Assembly: GCF_001427665.1 (NCBI RefSeq)
Contig: NZ_LMHC01000001.1
Location: 231,364-295,363 of the forward strand
Direction: 5' to 3'
DNA from: Caulobacter sp. Root655
Lineage (GTDB): Bacteria > Pseudomonadota > Alphaproteobacteria > Caulobacterales > Caulobacteraceae
DNA length: 64,000 nucleotides
Shown here one piece after another: positions 51,053 to 60,331 of this stretch; within the stretch, counting starts at the first letter, position 1; each line of letters begins with the position of its first letter. The notes below the pieces were generated by a model. That model was not told where the DNA came from and did not search any database. It saw only the letters and a list, made by a program, of their open reading frames with translations. Both the position numbers and the translations under genes were made by a program.

Positions 51053-52546
51053 CTATCCGTTAGGCGAGGCGGCGACCGGCGCGGTCGCGCGGCGGCGTTG
51101 CAGGAGTTCTTTGGCCAGGGTGGCCATGTCGGCGACGAAGCCGCGCCAGACGCCCAACCGGTCGCCCGCGAACAGGGCGCCGAAATAGACGATCGCGCCG
51201 ACGCCCGCCACAGCGGCGATGCGCGCCAGCAGCGGCCAGTCGGCCGAGACCCGGCCGCAGGCGAAGCAGGCCGCGGCCATGATGGCGGTCGCGGCGAGGG
51301 GCGGGGTGATGCGGGCCAGGAACGGCCGCGCCTCCACGCCGAGCGAGCGGTTCATGATCACCAGGTTGATGATGGCGAACAGGTAGATGCGGGCCACATG
51401 GGCCACGACCACGGCCAGCAGGCTGAACTGCGCCGCGACACCGATGACGATGATGGTGAAGGCGGTCTGCCAGAGGGCCTGCGACCGGATCGCCTGGGTG
51501 CGCCCCTGGACGATCATCACCGGGCCGAAGATCAGGCCCAGGCATCCGCCCAGCGCCGAAAGACTCAGCAGCGAGAGCACCGACGCCGACTCCGCCCACT
51601 TCGCTCCCGCCATCAGCAGGACCACGTCCTTGGACAGCAGGCTGATCCCCACGAACAGCGGCGCGGTGGAGAGGAAGATCAGCTCGACATACCGCAGATA
51701 GGCGTTGCGCAGGGCGACGGGCGCTTCGCTGAGGCGCGAGAGCGAGCTGATCGCCACCGAGGTGATCGGGGTGACAACCAGTTGCAGCGCGAATTCGTAA
51801 AGCCGCCAGGCGACGCGCGACACGCCCAGGGTCACGACGCCCAGGAAGAAGGCGACGTTGAAGTCGACGATGCGGCCGTTGGCGATCTGCAGCGTGTTGC
51901 TGATGGTCACGTCGAGCCCGGTCCGCAGCAGGCGCGGGCATTCGGCGCGTTCGAACACCCGGCTCGGCTTCCAGGGCTGGGCGATCCACACCGCGGCCGT
52001 GTAGGTGACGGTGTAGACCAGCTTCTGCGCGGCCAGGGCGAAGACGCCGTAGCCGAGGCTGGCCAGGATCACCGCCGCGACCGCGCCCAGCAGGGTGGCG
52101 ACGACGTTGCGGACGGCGATGCCCTTGTAGCGGAAGTCGCGCCGGAGGATGGCCTCGTTCACCTGGCCCAGGTTCTGGATCAGCGGCACGGCCGCCAGCA
52201 TCAGCAGCACCAGGGCGATGACCGGGGTCTTGCTGACGGCGGCGAACGGATAGGCCGTGCCCCCGACCAGGGCGAGGATCGCCACGCCGATGGTCGTCAG
52301 GATCCAGAAGGCGGTCGAGAGGGTCTTCTGGTCGTCCGAGCCCTTCTGCAGCAGAGCCTCCACCTGGCCGAAACGGCCAAACAGCGTCAGCAGGTCGATG
52401 AAGGCGGCCGCCAGGGCCATGACGCCGAAGTCGCGGGGCGACAGGATGCGCGCCAGGTAGAGGAACGTGCCCAGAGAGACGGCCAGCTGTCCGCCGTTGC
52501 CGACGACCGTCCAGAGCGAGTTGAAGAAGGCGGAACGCTTGAGCAT
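51053..52546 (-). CDS. Wzx-like lipopolysaccharide flippase (MOP superfamily)
   Basis: A 497-residue protein with about 14 TM helices. It opens MLKRSAFFNSLWTVVGNGGQ and has LARILSPRDFGVMALAAAFI, the family start motif, then EALLQKGSDD. It flips undecaprenyl-linked repeat units to the periplasm. It is 4 bases upstream of the pyruvyl transferase on the minus strand, and 8 bases downstream of the GT2 gene. Confidence 0.92.
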   Translation of the reverse strand: MLKRSAFFNSLWTVVGNGGQLAVSLGTFLYLARILSPRDFGVMALAAAFIDLLTLFGRFGQVEALLQKGSDDQKTLSTAFWILTTIGVAILALVGGTAYPFAAVSKTPVIALVLLMLAAVPLIQNLGQVNEAILRRDFRYKGIAVRNVVATLLGAVAAVILASLGYGVFALAAQKLVYTVTYTAAVWIAQPWKPSRVFERAECPRLLRTGLDVTISNTLQIANGRIVDFNVAFFLGVVTLGVSRVAWRLYEFALQLVVTPITSVAISSLSRLSEAPVALRNAYLRYVELIFLSTAPLFVGISLLSKDVVLLMAGAKWAESASVLSLLSLSALGGCLGLIFGPVMIVQGRTQAIRSQALWQTAFTIIVIGVAAQFSLLAVVVAHVARIYLFAIINLVIMNRSLGVEARPFLARITPPLAATAIMAAACFACGRVSADWPLLARIAAVAGVGAIVYFGALFAGDRLGVWRGFVADMATLAKELLQRRRATAPVAASPNG

Positions 52547-52554
52547 GGGCTGTC

Positions 52555-53514
52555 CTACGCGGCCCGCTTCACGTCTGCCGCGGGGGCCAGGGCGTTGGCG
52601 AGCTTCCGCTTGAGCATGTCGACGGCGGCCATGGCAAGGTCGGGCTGCAGGGTCACGGCCTTGAGCGCGCCGCCGAAGTCGCGGTCGCTGATCGCCACCC
52701 GCACGTCGTGCAGGCCGGCCAGGCGGCTCATCAATTGCTTGCGCGCGCGCAGGCTGGCGGCCGCCTGGGCGGACAGCTTGTCGCCGTATCGCTCGACGAT
52801 CACGTCCGACAGAAGGGCCTGGGCGCGCAGGTGCTCGCCGCCGGCCCGGCTGAGCGAGCCCTCGCGGCGGCGATAGACGTAGCCGGCGAAGGCGCAGGCC
52901 ACGAACCGGGGCCGGTCGACCAGGGCGTCGGCGTAGAGCAGGAAGTCCTCGCCGGTCTTGAAGCGCGGGTCGAACCGCAGGTTCAGCGCGCGCACAAGAT
53001 CGGCGCGGAACATCGGCTTCATGTAGCCGGGGCTGAGCCAGCGGCCGAACTTGGCGGCTTCGGCGAAATAGAGTTCCGGAGTGACCTGCGTCGGGTCCTC
53101 GTGGATGAACCCGAAGGCCAGCTGCGTCGAGGACGTGGCGGGAAAGGCGCAGACCTGCTGGTTGTCGACCACCACGGCCGCGTCGGCCGCCAGCGCCGTC
53201 GCCAGAAGCCGTTCCAGACGCGTGGGCCTATAGAGGTCGTCGGCGTCGAGCAGGGTGATCCAGTCACCGGAGGCCACGGCCAGGCCCGCGTTGCGAGCGC
53301 CCGACGCGCCGAGGTTCTCGGGGAGGAACACCGGTTTGACGCGGGGGTCGCCGGCGGCGGCCTGGGCGATGATCGCGACCGAATCGTCCGTCGAGCGGTC
53401 GTCCACCACGATGCATTCGACATCGGCATGGCTTTGGGCCAATGCTGAAGCTATAGCATCACCGATGAACGCCTCGGCGTTATAGCAAGGGATGACGATG
53501 GATATCTTCGTCAA
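52555..53514 (-). CDS. Family 2 glycosyltransferase with TTG start
   Basis: A 319-residue GT-A enzyme: TKISIVIPCYNAEAFIGDAI, VECIVVDDRSTDDS, GASGARNAGLAVASGDWITL and the metal motif LDADDLY. DPRFKTGEDFLLYADAL has the catalytic acid. The only start that includes the first beta strand is TTG 53514, preceded by GGGGAA. First gene of the Wzx operon. Sugar donor unknown. Confidence 0.9.
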   Translation of the reverse strand: MTKISIVIPCYNAEAFIGDAIASALAQSHADVECIVVDDRSTDDSVAIIAQAAAGDPRVKPVFLPENLGASGARNAGLAVASGDWITLLDADDLYRPTRLERLLATALAADAAVVVDNQQVCAFPATSSTQLAFGFIHEDPTQVTPELYFAEAAKFGRWLSPGYMKPMFRADLVRALNLRFDPRFKTGEDFLLYADALVDRPRFVACAFAGYVYRRREGSLSRAGGEHLRAQALLSDVIVERYGDKLSAQAAASLRARKQLMSRLAGLHDVRVAISDRDFGGALKAVTLQPDLAMAAVDMLKRKLANALAPAADVKRAA

Positions 53515-53821
53515 CGTCGGTTCCCCAAAACACTAAAGACGCGCCGACCTTACTTGGCGCGACGCACGGATGACCTATCACGCGTTCGCCCGCTAGGGGC
53601 GAGGCGCGGTCATTTCACACCAGGCAATCATCAAATCGCCTTATCGCGGCCCAAGGCGCCTCCATTGAAGGCGCCCGATCCCCACCGCTCGCGAGCCTTG
53701 TCGTAGGGTGACCGCTGGAGCCGTCCGCGTCGGGGGAATATCACGACGAAGGAGATCGAATTATGACAAGGGCGGGCGACCCTGTTCCATCGGTCCGCGA
53801 GATCATCCGGCTCGGGCGCCT
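53515..53821. other. Intergenic region, with a possible 20-residue ORF
   Basis: A 307-base gap upstream of the GT2 gene. Frames longer than 60 codons here lack ribosome sites. A short + strand frame, ATG at 53763 to TAG at 53823-53825 (MTRAGDPVPSVREIIRLGRL), has a strong GAAGGAG 8 bases upstream, but its end runs into the antisense of the epimerase gene, so it may be chance. Nothing else seen. Confidence 0.4.
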
Positions 53822-54802
53822 TTAGGCGTAGAATGAACGGTACCACTCGGCGAATCGCTCAAGGCCCTGGGTGAGCTTGACCTTGGGCCTGTAGCCGGTG
53901 AGGGCGTGCAGCTTGGAGATGTCGGCGTAGGTGGCCGTGACGTCGCCGGGCTGCATGGGGCGCATGACCTTGACCGCCTCGCGGCCCAGGGCCTCTTCCA
54001 GGGTCGAGATCATCTCCATCAACCCGACGGGGTCGTTGTCGCCGATGTTGTAGATCTCGTGCCCGCCCGCGGCCGGCGGGTGGTCGAGCACCCCGACGAC
54101 GCCATCGACGATGTCGTCGATATAGGTGAAGTCGCGGGCCATCCGGCCCTGGCCAAAGACCTCGATCGGCTGGCCGGCGAGAATCTTCTGGGTGAAGCTG
54201 AAATAGGCCATGTCTGGCCGGCCCCACGGTCCATAGACCGTGAAGAACCGCAGGCCCGACATCGGGAAGCCGTAGAGCTTGGCGTAGCTGATGCTCATCA
54301 GTTCGTTGGCCCGCTTGGTGGCCGCGTACAGCGACACCGGCTCGTCGACCGGGTCGGTCTCCTTGAAGCCCGCGCCAGGCTCGCCGTCGAGCGACTGGAG
54401 ACGGTCGCCATAGACCGAGCTGGACGAGGCGTAGACCAGGTGGGTGACGCCGTTGCGCCGCGCGGCCTCCAGCACCGACAGGTGGCCGGCCAGGTTCGAG
54501 CGCTCGTAGGCGAAGGGGTTGTCGATCGAGTAGCGCACGCCGGCCTGGGCGGCCAGGTGGACGATCCGCTTGGCGCCGCTGTCGTGGACCAGCGCCTCGA
54601 AGGCCGCGCCGTCGGCGATGTCCATGCGGACCATGGTGAAGCCCGGACGGGCCTCCAGCCGCGCCGCCCGCGCCGCTTTCAGCGCCGGGTCGTAATAGTC
54701 GGTGAACACGTCGACCCCGATGACGGTCTCGCCCCGGTCGAGCAGGCGGTGAGCGACATGGGCCCCGACGAAGCCGGCGGCGCCGGTGATGATAACGGTC
54801 AT
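53822..54802 (-). CDS. NAD-dependent epimerase, UDP-glucuronate 4-epimerase type
   Basis: A 326-residue extended SDR. Rossmann motif TVIITGAAGFVGAHVAHRLL, catalytic Ser region YASSSSVYG, and YAATKRAN holding the Tyr-x-x-x-Lys. FTVYGPWGRPDMAYFSFTQK and GRMARDFTYIDDIVDGVV are typical of UDP-GlcA 4-epimerases, which make UDP-GalA from the product of Ugd. ATG 54802 is the family start. The gene is 308 bases upstream of the GT2 operon. Confidence 0.88.
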   Translation of the reverse strand: MTVIITGAAGFVGAHVAHRLLDRGETVIGVDVFTDYYDPALKAARAARLEARPGFTMVRMDIADGAAFEALVHDSGAKRIVHLAAQAGVRYSIDNPFAYERSNLAGHLSVLEAARRNGVTHLVYASSSSVYGDRLQSLDGEPGAGFKETDPVDEPVSLYAATKRANELMSISYAKLYGFPMSGLRFFTVYGPWGRPDMAYFSFTQKILAGQPIEVFGQGRMARDFTYIDDIVDGVVGVLDHPPAAGGHEIYNIGDNDPVGLMEMISTLEEALGREAVKVMRPMQPGDVTATYADISKLHALTGYRPKVKLTQGLERFAEWYRSFYA

Positions 54803-54865
54803 GGCTCGCCGTCTGTACCCCTGACGCTCAGCCGCGTCCAATGCTGGCGTCCGTGAGCCGATGGA

Positions 54866-55294
54866 TCACCGACGTGTCAGGATCACGGCCTGGGTCTCGG
54901 CGCTGACGGTGTCCAGGCTTCCCTGCAGGGGTTTGGCGTCGGCGCAGGTGTCGGTCCAGCGCGAGTCGGCCGTCTTGCCCAGTTCCACCAGTTCGGTCGT
55001 GCTGACGATGAAGAACCGCTCGCGACGGGTATTGTGGGTCAGCAGGATGTAGCGGCCGCAGACCCAGGCCTGGTCGACACCCCGGTTGACCGCCTGGTCG
55101 GCCAGGATGACGCGGGCGTCCGGGTGGCGGCGTTCGAGCGAGCGCTGGGCCACGCCCGAAAGCGCCGCCGGGACCGGATCGCTCGGGAGCGTTTCCGCCA
55201 CCTCAGCCGGTGGCACAGCGACTTCCCGGGCCGGCCCGCAAGCGGTGGTCACCAGGCAAAGCAGGGCTGTGGCGGGGATGAGGCGGTGAAGCAC
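54866..55294 (-). CDS. Hypothetical lipoprotein, 142 residues
   Basis: Signal MLHRLIPATALLCLVTTAC gives a lipobox (TTAC, Cys19). The mature part has AQRSLERRHPDARVILADQA, a Cys pair (WVCGRYILLTHNT and DTCADAKPL) and ERFFIVSTTELVELGKTADS. No recognised family. It starts at GTG with no clear ribosome site, so the start is uncertain. Sits at the end of the polysaccharide region and may not belong to it. Confidence 0.7.
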   Translation of the reverse strand: MLHRLIPATALLCLVTTACGPAREVAVPPAEVAETLPSDPVPAALSGVAQRSLERRHPDARVILADQAVNRGVDQAWVCGRYILLTHNTRRERFFIVSTTELVELGKTADSRWTDTCADAKPLQGSLDTVSAETQAVILTRR

Positions 55295-55374
55295 GGCTGC
55301 GCTCGTAGGATGAGAGTCACAGTATAGCTTGAATAGAGGCTACGGCATAGCTTTCCGGGAAGGTGTTTTCATCA

Positions 55375-55406
55375 CGAAAAGGGGCCTGGCGTCGCCGCCA
55401 GGCCCC
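55375..55406 (-). terminator. Intrinsic terminator of the fadB-like gene
   Basis: On the minus strand GGGGCCTGGC (55397-55406 complement) and GCCAGGCCCC (55381-55390 complement) form a 10-bp stem with a 6-base loop, followed by TTTTCGTG. It lies 25 bases after the stop codon. Confidence 0.8.
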
Positions 55407-55430
55407 TCCGTCGTCGCGTGGGCGCGGCGT

Positions 55431-57617
55431 TTAGGCGGCGGCCTTGGTCTTGACGCCGAAGCGGCTGTAGAAGGTCTCGCCCTTGGCGGCCATGTCGCGC
55501 AGGAGCTGGGGCGGGGCGAACCGCGCGCCGTACTTCTGGGCCAGGGCGTCGCAGGCCTCGACGAACTTGGCCACGCCGACGCCGTCGATCAGGCTGACCG
55601 GGCCGCCGGTCCAGGGCGCGAAGCCCCAGCCCAGGATGGCCCCGACGTCGGCTTCACGCGGGTCGGTGATCACGCCTTCCTCGAAGCAGCGGGCGGCTTC
55701 CACGGCCTGGCGGTAGAGCAGCCGGGTGCGGATCTCCTCGATGCCAGCCTTGTCGACTTCGGCGATCTTCACCGGCGCGAGGTCGGCCAGGCCCTTCCAC
55801 AGGACCTTGGGGCCGCTCTCCGGATAGTCGTAGAAGCCCTTGCCGTTCTTGCGGCCGTAGCGGCCCTCGCCCTCGACCATCTTCTCGATGATCGTGGTGA
55901 AGGGGCGCTCCTCGTACTTGTCGCCGAGGTCCTTCTTGGTCTGCTGGGCGATCTTGTAGGAGAGGTCCAGCGCGACGTCGTCGTGCATCTCCAGCGGACC
56001 GCGCGGCATGCCGGTGGCCCGGCCGACATTGTCGATGATGGCCGGGGCGTAGCCGTCGGACAGCAGCTCCATGCCTTCCTGCACGAACGTGCCGAAGCAG
56101 CGCGACGTGTAGAAACCGCGGCTGTCGTTGACGACGATCGGGGTCTTTTTGATCTTCAGGACGTAGTCGATCGACTTGGCCAAGGCCTCCTGCGAGGTTT
56201 CTTCGCCCATGATCAGCTCGACCAGGCCCATCTTGTCGACCGGCGAGAAGAAGTGGATGCCGATGAACGAGGCGGGACGCACGCTGGCCTTGGCCAGGCC
56301 GGTGATCGGCAGGGTCGAGGTGTTGGAGCCGAAGATCGCGGTGTCGGCCAGCTGGGCCTCGGCCAGCTTGGTGACCGACGCCTTGACGTCGCGGTTCTCG
56401 AACACCGCCTCGACGACCAGGTCGCTGCCCTTGACGTTGGCGTAGTCGGCGGTCGGGTGGATCAGGGCCAGGATGCCCTCGCCCTTTTCCTTGGTCATCT
56501 TGCCGCGCGAGACGGCCTTGTTGACCAGGGCCTCGGCGTAGCCCTTGCCCTTGTCGGCGGCTTCTTGCGTCTGGTCGATCAGCACGGTCTCGATGCCGGC
56601 CATGGCTTGGACATAGGCGATGCCCGCGCCCATCATGCCGGCGCCCAGCACGGCGACCTTCTTGACGTCGTAGTGCGGCACGCCGGCCGGGCGGCCCGAG
56701 CCTTTGCCCAGTTCCTGCAGGCTGAGGAACAGGGTGCGGATCATGCCCTTGGCCTGGGGCGACATCAGGGTCTTGAGGAAGTAGCGGGTCTCGATGCGGA
56801 TGGCCGCGTCGAACGGCACCTGCAGGCCCTCATAGACGGCCTTCATGATGTTCAGCTGGGCGGGATAGTTGCCATAGGTCTGCTTGCGCAGCATGGCGTT
56901 GCCCATGACGAACACCTGGCTGCCGCCAGCCGTGTAGGGACCGCCGCCGGGCAGCTTGAAGTCTTTCTTGTCCCACGGCGCGACCGGGTCGCCCTTGGTC
57001 TTGACCCAGGTCTTGGCCGCCTCGATCAGCTGATCGGCGGGGACGACCTCATGCACGACCTTGAAGCCCAGGGCTTCGGCCGGCTTCATCGACTTGCCTT
57101 CCAGCAAGAACGGGGCCGCCGCCATCACGCCCATCAGGCGGGTCAGGCGCTGGGTGCCGCCGCCGCCGGGCAGCAGGCCGACCTTGGCTTCCGGCAGCGA
57201 CAACTGGATCTTCGGGTTGTCGGCCACCACGCGGTAGTGGCAGGCCAGGGTCATTTCCAGGCCGCCGCCCATGGCCAGGCCGTTGATCGCCGCGGCGATC
57301 GGCTTGCCGCCGGTCTCCAGGGCGCGGAACGCCTTGTTCAGCGCGAAGCCGGCGTCGAACGCCGCCTTCAGGTCGCCGCCGCCGATCCCGCCTTCACTGC
57401 CGCCCAGTTCGCCGAGGTCGGCGCCAGCGCAGAAGCCGGTGGTCTTGCCCGAGGTCAGGACGGCGCCCTTGATGGCGTCGTTGGTCTTGATGGCCTCGAC
57501 CACCTCGCCGATCTCGCGGATCACCGAGGCGGTCAGGGTGTTCATCGTCCGGCCGGGCACGTCGAAGGTGACCAGGGCGATCCCGTCGCCGTCGACCTCG
57601 ATCTTGAAGTTTTCCAT
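55431..57617 (-). CDS. FadB/FadJ-like fused enoyl-CoA hydratase / 3-hydroxyacyl-CoA dehydrogenase
   Basis: A 728-residue fusion enzyme. The N-terminal crotonase part has GRTMNTLTASVI, TGFCAGADLGELGG and GGGLEMTLACHYRV with the oxyanion hole. The C-terminal dehydrogenase begins VAVLGAGMMGAGIAYVQAM and has the GIHFFSPVDKMGLVELI and NDSRGFYTSR blocks. It carries out hydration and oxidation in beta-oxidation. AAAGGAAA precedes ATG 57617. The partner thiolase gene follows upstream after a 100-base repeat. Confidence 0.93.
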   Translation of the reverse strand: MENFKIEVDGDGIALVTFDVPGRTMNTLTASVIREIGEVVEAIKTNDAIKGAVLTSGKTTGFCAGADLGELGGSEGGIGGGDLKAAFDAGFALNKAFRALETGGKPIAAAINGLAMGGGLEMTLACHYRVVADNPKIQLSLPEAKVGLLPGGGGTQRLTRLMGVMAAAPFLLEGKSMKPAEALGFKVVHEVVPADQLIEAAKTWVKTKGDPVAPWDKKDFKLPGGGPYTAGGSQVFVMGNAMLRKQTYGNYPAQLNIMKAVYEGLQVPFDAAIRIETRYFLKTLMSPQAKGMIRTLFLSLQELGKGSGRPAGVPHYDVKKVAVLGAGMMGAGIAYVQAMAGIETVLIDQTQEAADKGKGYAEALVNKAVSRGKMTKEKGEGILALIHPTADYANVKGSDLVVEAVFENRDVKASVTKLAEAQLADTAIFGSNTSTLPITGLAKASVRPASFIGIHFFSPVDKMGLVELIMGEETSQEALAKSIDYVLKIKKTPIVVNDSRGFYTSRCFGTFVQEGMELLSDGYAPAIIDNVGRATGMPRGPLEMHDDVALDLSYKIAQQTKKDLGDKYEERPFTTIIEKMVEGEGRYGRKNGKGFYDYPESGPKVLWKGLADLAPVKIAEVDKAGIEEIRTRLLYRQAVEAARCFEEGVITDPREADVGAILGWGFAPWTGGPVSLIDGVGVAKFVEACDALAQKYGARFAPPQLLRDMAAKGETFYSRFGVKTKAAA

Positions 57618-57638
57618 CGGAATTTCCTTTGAATTTCC

Positions 57639-57738
57639 GTTGTCATCCCGGCCGAAGCGGAGCGGAGAGCCGGGACCCAGGGGCAGTGCGCACCGCCCCT
57701 GGGTCCCGGACAGCGCTGCGCGCTTCCGGGATGACAAC
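57639..57738. repeat. Hairpin repeat with GTTGTCATCCCGG ends
   Basis: GTTGTCATCCCGG at 57639 is mirrored by CCGGGATGACAAC ending at 57738, with an inner hairpin GGGACCCAGGGGCAG / CCCCTGGGTCCC. Related in its ends to 22600-22643. It lies between the thiolase and fadB-like genes and may affect relative expression. Confidence 0.8.
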
Positions 57739-57749
57739 CCTTGTTGCTA

Positions 57750-58955
57750 TCAGACGCGTTCGATGACGGTGGCGGTGCCCATGCCGGCCCCGACGCACAG
57801 GGTGATCAGGGCGGTCTCCTTGTCGGAGCGCTCCAGCTCATCCAGCATGGTGCTGACCAGCATCGCGCCGGTGGCGCCCAGCGGATGGCCCATGGCGATG
57901 GCGCCGCCGTTCACGTTCATCTTGTCGTGCGGGATGTTCAGGGCCTGCATCATGCGCAGGACGACGGCGGCGAAGGCTTCGTTCAGCTCGTAGAGGTCGA
58001 TGTCGCCGACCGCCATGCCCAGGCGCCCCAGCAGCTTCTCGGTGACCAGCGACGGGCCGGTCAGCATGATCGACGGCTCCGAACCGATCGAGGCCATGCC
58101 CTTGATGCGGCCGCGAGCCTTGAGGCCCAGGGCTTCGCCCATTTCCTTGGTGCCGATCAGCACGCCGGCCGCGCCATCGACGATGCCCGAGCTGTTGCCG
58201 GCGTGGTGGACATGGTTGACCTTCTCCACCTGCGGATAGCGCTGCTGCGCCACGGCGTCGAAGGCCATCTCGCCCATGCCGGCGAACGAGGCGTTCAGCG
58301 AGGCCAGGGTCTGCATGGTGGTGTTGCCGCGCACGGTTTCGTCGTGGTCCAGGATGGTCAGGCCCAGCTGGTCCTTGACCGAGATCACCGATTTCTTGAA
58401 CCGGCCGTCGGCCCACGAGGCGGCGGCCCGCTTCTGGCTTTCCACGGCGTAGGCGTCGACGTCGTCGCGAGAGAAGCCGTAGAGGGTGGCGATCAGGTCG
58501 GCGCTGACGCCCTGCGGGGTGAAGTAGGTCTTGAAGGCCGAAGACGGGTCGGTCGGCCAGGCGCCGCCGTCGCTGCCCATCGGCACGCGGCTCATGCTCT
58601 CGACGCCGCCGCCGATCGCCAGGTTGGCTTCGCCCGACATAACCTTGGCCGCGGCCATGTTCACGGCTTCCAGGCCCGAGGCGCAGAAGCGGTTGATCTG
58701 CACGCCGGCGACGCTCTCGGCGTAGTCGGCGGTCAGCACGGCGGTGCGGGCCACGTCGGCGCCCTGCTCGCCCACCGGCGAGACGCAGCCCAGGACGACG
58801 TCGTCGACCTTGGAGGTGTCCAGGCCATTGCGGTCGCGGAGGTTCTCGAGAACCTGGGTGGCCAGGGACAGGGCGGTGATCTCGTGCAGAGACCCGTCCT
58901 TCTTGCCCTTGCCGCGCGGGGTGCGCACGGCGTCAAAGATGTAAGCGTCGGCCAT
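57750..58955 (-). CDS. Acetyl-CoA acyltransferase (thiolase, FadA type)
   Basis: A 401-residue thiolase. The nucleophile is Cys91 in [11 protein letters not shown], the His is in [16 protein letters not shown], and [11 protein letters not shown] holds the second Cys. It cleaves 3-ketoacyl-CoA to acetyl-CoA. It lies upstream of the fadB-like gene on the same strand, as in many Alphaproteobacteria. The start [20 protein letters not shown] is standard. Confidence 0.94.
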   Translation of the reverse strand: MADAYIFDAVRTPRGKGKKDGSLHEITALSLATQVLENLRDRNGLDTSKVDDVVLGCVSPVGEQGADVARTAVLTADYAESVAGVQINRFCASGLEAVNMAAAKVMSGEANLAIGGGVESMSRVPMGSDGGAWPTDPSSAFKTYFTPQGVSADLIATLYGFSRDDVDAYAVESQKRAAASWADGRFKKSVISVKDQLGLTILDHDETVRGNTTMQTLASLNASFAGMGEMAFDAVAQQRYPQVEKVNHVHHAGNSSGIVDGAAGVLIGTKEMGEALGLKARGRIKGMASIGSEPSIMLTGPSLVTEKLLGRLGMAVGDIDLYELNEAFAAVVLRMMQALNIPHDKMNVNGGAIAMGHPLGATGAMLVSTMLDELERSDKETALITLCVGAGMGTATVIERV

Positions 58956-59036
58956 TTGATGGCTCCTTCCTGCGTAGGCTTGGATGGTTCGTTAACCAAA
59001 AAGGCGTCTGTTTCCGGTGGCTTGGAGAACAGGACG

Positions 59037-59969
59037 ATGACGGCAGCTGAGCGCTCGACGGACGCGGCCCACCCGGTGGTGAGCGACTTCATCGCGCGCG
59101 GCTATCATGTGTTCGAGGGTGGTGTGGATCCGGCGACGGCCGGCGATCTGCTGGCCAAGATCCGGGCTCTGCGGACCTTCGATACGGACCTCTTCCTCGG
59201 CGAGGCCGAGTTCGACGCCGACCCGCAATATATCGGGGTCAATCCCGCGCCCGGCCGCAACCTGCTGGAGCGGTTCGAGGCCGAGCTGGCCTTCGTCGAG
59301 AACGACCCGGCCATCGTTTCGGCCCTGACCGCCCTGCTGGGCGAGAGCTACGAGATCCTGCTCAAGAAACTGATCTGCGGCGTGCCGGCCAGTGTCGTGC
59401 CCGACTGGCTGAAGACCCGCATCGCCGGCAACCCGGTCAACAACCTGGGCGCCTATGTGAAGGCCCCGTTCCGGGACATCACCTATTTCTACGGCATCGA
59501 CTTCCACCAGGACCTGATCGACTACAAGGACCGGGAAGCCGACTTCATCACCCTGTACATCTACCTGCACGACGTCGGCGCGCATGACGCGCCGCTGTTC
59601 CTGCTGGAGGACAGCCACAAGCTGGGCGGGACGCTGTTCCCGCACGACCTGGCCAAGAACGACGGTGGTTGGCTGTATCGCGACGGGCGGGGCAATGCGG
59701 TCCAGACCCGGCAGCACCTGCTGACCGGCCAGACCGGCTACGCGGCCATGTGGCACGCCTGCACCCTGCACGGCACCCAGCCCGACGCCGCCGACAACGA
59801 GCGCCTGAGCCTGCGCTACCTGATCGCCCGCAAGCCAGGCGTTCCCGCCCCGGGCATGGACGCCGTCAACGCCACCCTGCTGGGCCCGCTCAGCCTGGAG
59901 GCCACGCGCCAGGACCTGGACGCGCGCGGGGCGGCCCAGATCAAGGCGAACAGCGTCAACAAGGCCTGA
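59037..59969 (+). CDS. Phytanoyl-CoA dioxygenase family protein
   Basis: A 310-residue Fe(II)/2-oxoglutarate-dependent dioxygenase. The iron ligands are in FHQDLIDY (H-x-D) and in CTLHGTQPDAADNERLSLRY, where the His and the 2OG-binding Arg occur. GGAGAACAGG precedes the ATG at 59037. Substrate unknown: in the family these hydroxylate acyl-CoAs or small metabolites. It is on the opposite strand to the beta-oxidation genes, between the thiolase and the dehydrogenases. Confidence 0.88.
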   Translation: MTAAERSTDAAHPVVSDFIARGYHVFEGGVDPATAGDLLAKIRALRTFDTDLFLGEAEFDADPQYIGVNPAPGRNLLERFEAELAFVENDPAIVSALTALLGESYEILLKKLICGVPASVVPDWLKTRIAGNPVNNLGAYVKAPFRDITYFYGIDFHQDLIDYKDREADFITLYIYLHDVGAHDAPLFLLEDSHKLGGTLFPHDLAKNDGGWLYRDGRGNAVQTRQHLLTGQTGYAAMWHACTLHGTQPDAADNERLSLRYLIARKPGVPAPGMDAVNATLLGPLSLEATRQDLDARGAAQIKANSVNKA

Positions 59970-59977
59970 GGCGCGGG

Positions 59978-60331
59978 TCATTTTTTCCACGGCCCGATCG
60001 GCGCGTGAGCCGTTTGCGCGCAGGACAGGCCGCGCGCGCCGGACTTGGCGCTGTAGGTGACGCGGTAGCCGAACTCCGGCGCGGCCAGCTTGCAGGCGGT
60101 GAAGCCCGGCGTGGTGACCGACAGCGACCAGTCGGCGACCTTCGAGCGCAGCAGGGTGATGCACCGGGGCGAGCCCGCCGTCAGCGGCGTCTCGAAATCG
60201 CCCGGGAACTTCGAGCCCGGCTTCTTGCCCACCAGCTTGCCCGAGAAGAACAGCGGCCGCCGCCCTTCGGGGCGAACGCAGACGACCGCCGCTCGGGCGT
60301 CCTGAGGGGGAGCATCGGCCAGCATGATCAT
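59978..60331 (-). CDS. Hypothetical protein coupled to the acyl-CoA dehydrogenase gene
   Basis: A 117-residue protein starting ATG immediately at the stop of the upstream dehydrogenase (TGATGATCATG arrangement around 60325-60333), suggesting translational coupling. It has RPLFFSGKLVGKKPGSKFPG, TAGSPRCITLLRSKVADWSL and FTACKLAAPEFGYRV; three or four Cys may form disulfides, but no signal peptide is visible. I do not recognise it. Confidence 0.65.
   Translation of the reverse strand: MIMLADAPPQDARAAVVCVRPEGRRPLFFSGKLVGKKPGSKFPGDFETPLTAGSPRCITLLRSKVADWSLSVTTPGFTACKLAAPEFGYRVTYSAKSGARGLSCAQTAHAPIGPWKK

Noticed and set aside
53631..53846. 71-codon minus-strand frame in the epimerase-GT2 gap
   Set aside because: No ribosome site and atypical composition; overlaps the epimerase end in another frame.
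55329..57632. 767-codon + strand frame opposite the fadB-like gene
   Set aside because: Antisense artefact of the fadB-like coding region.
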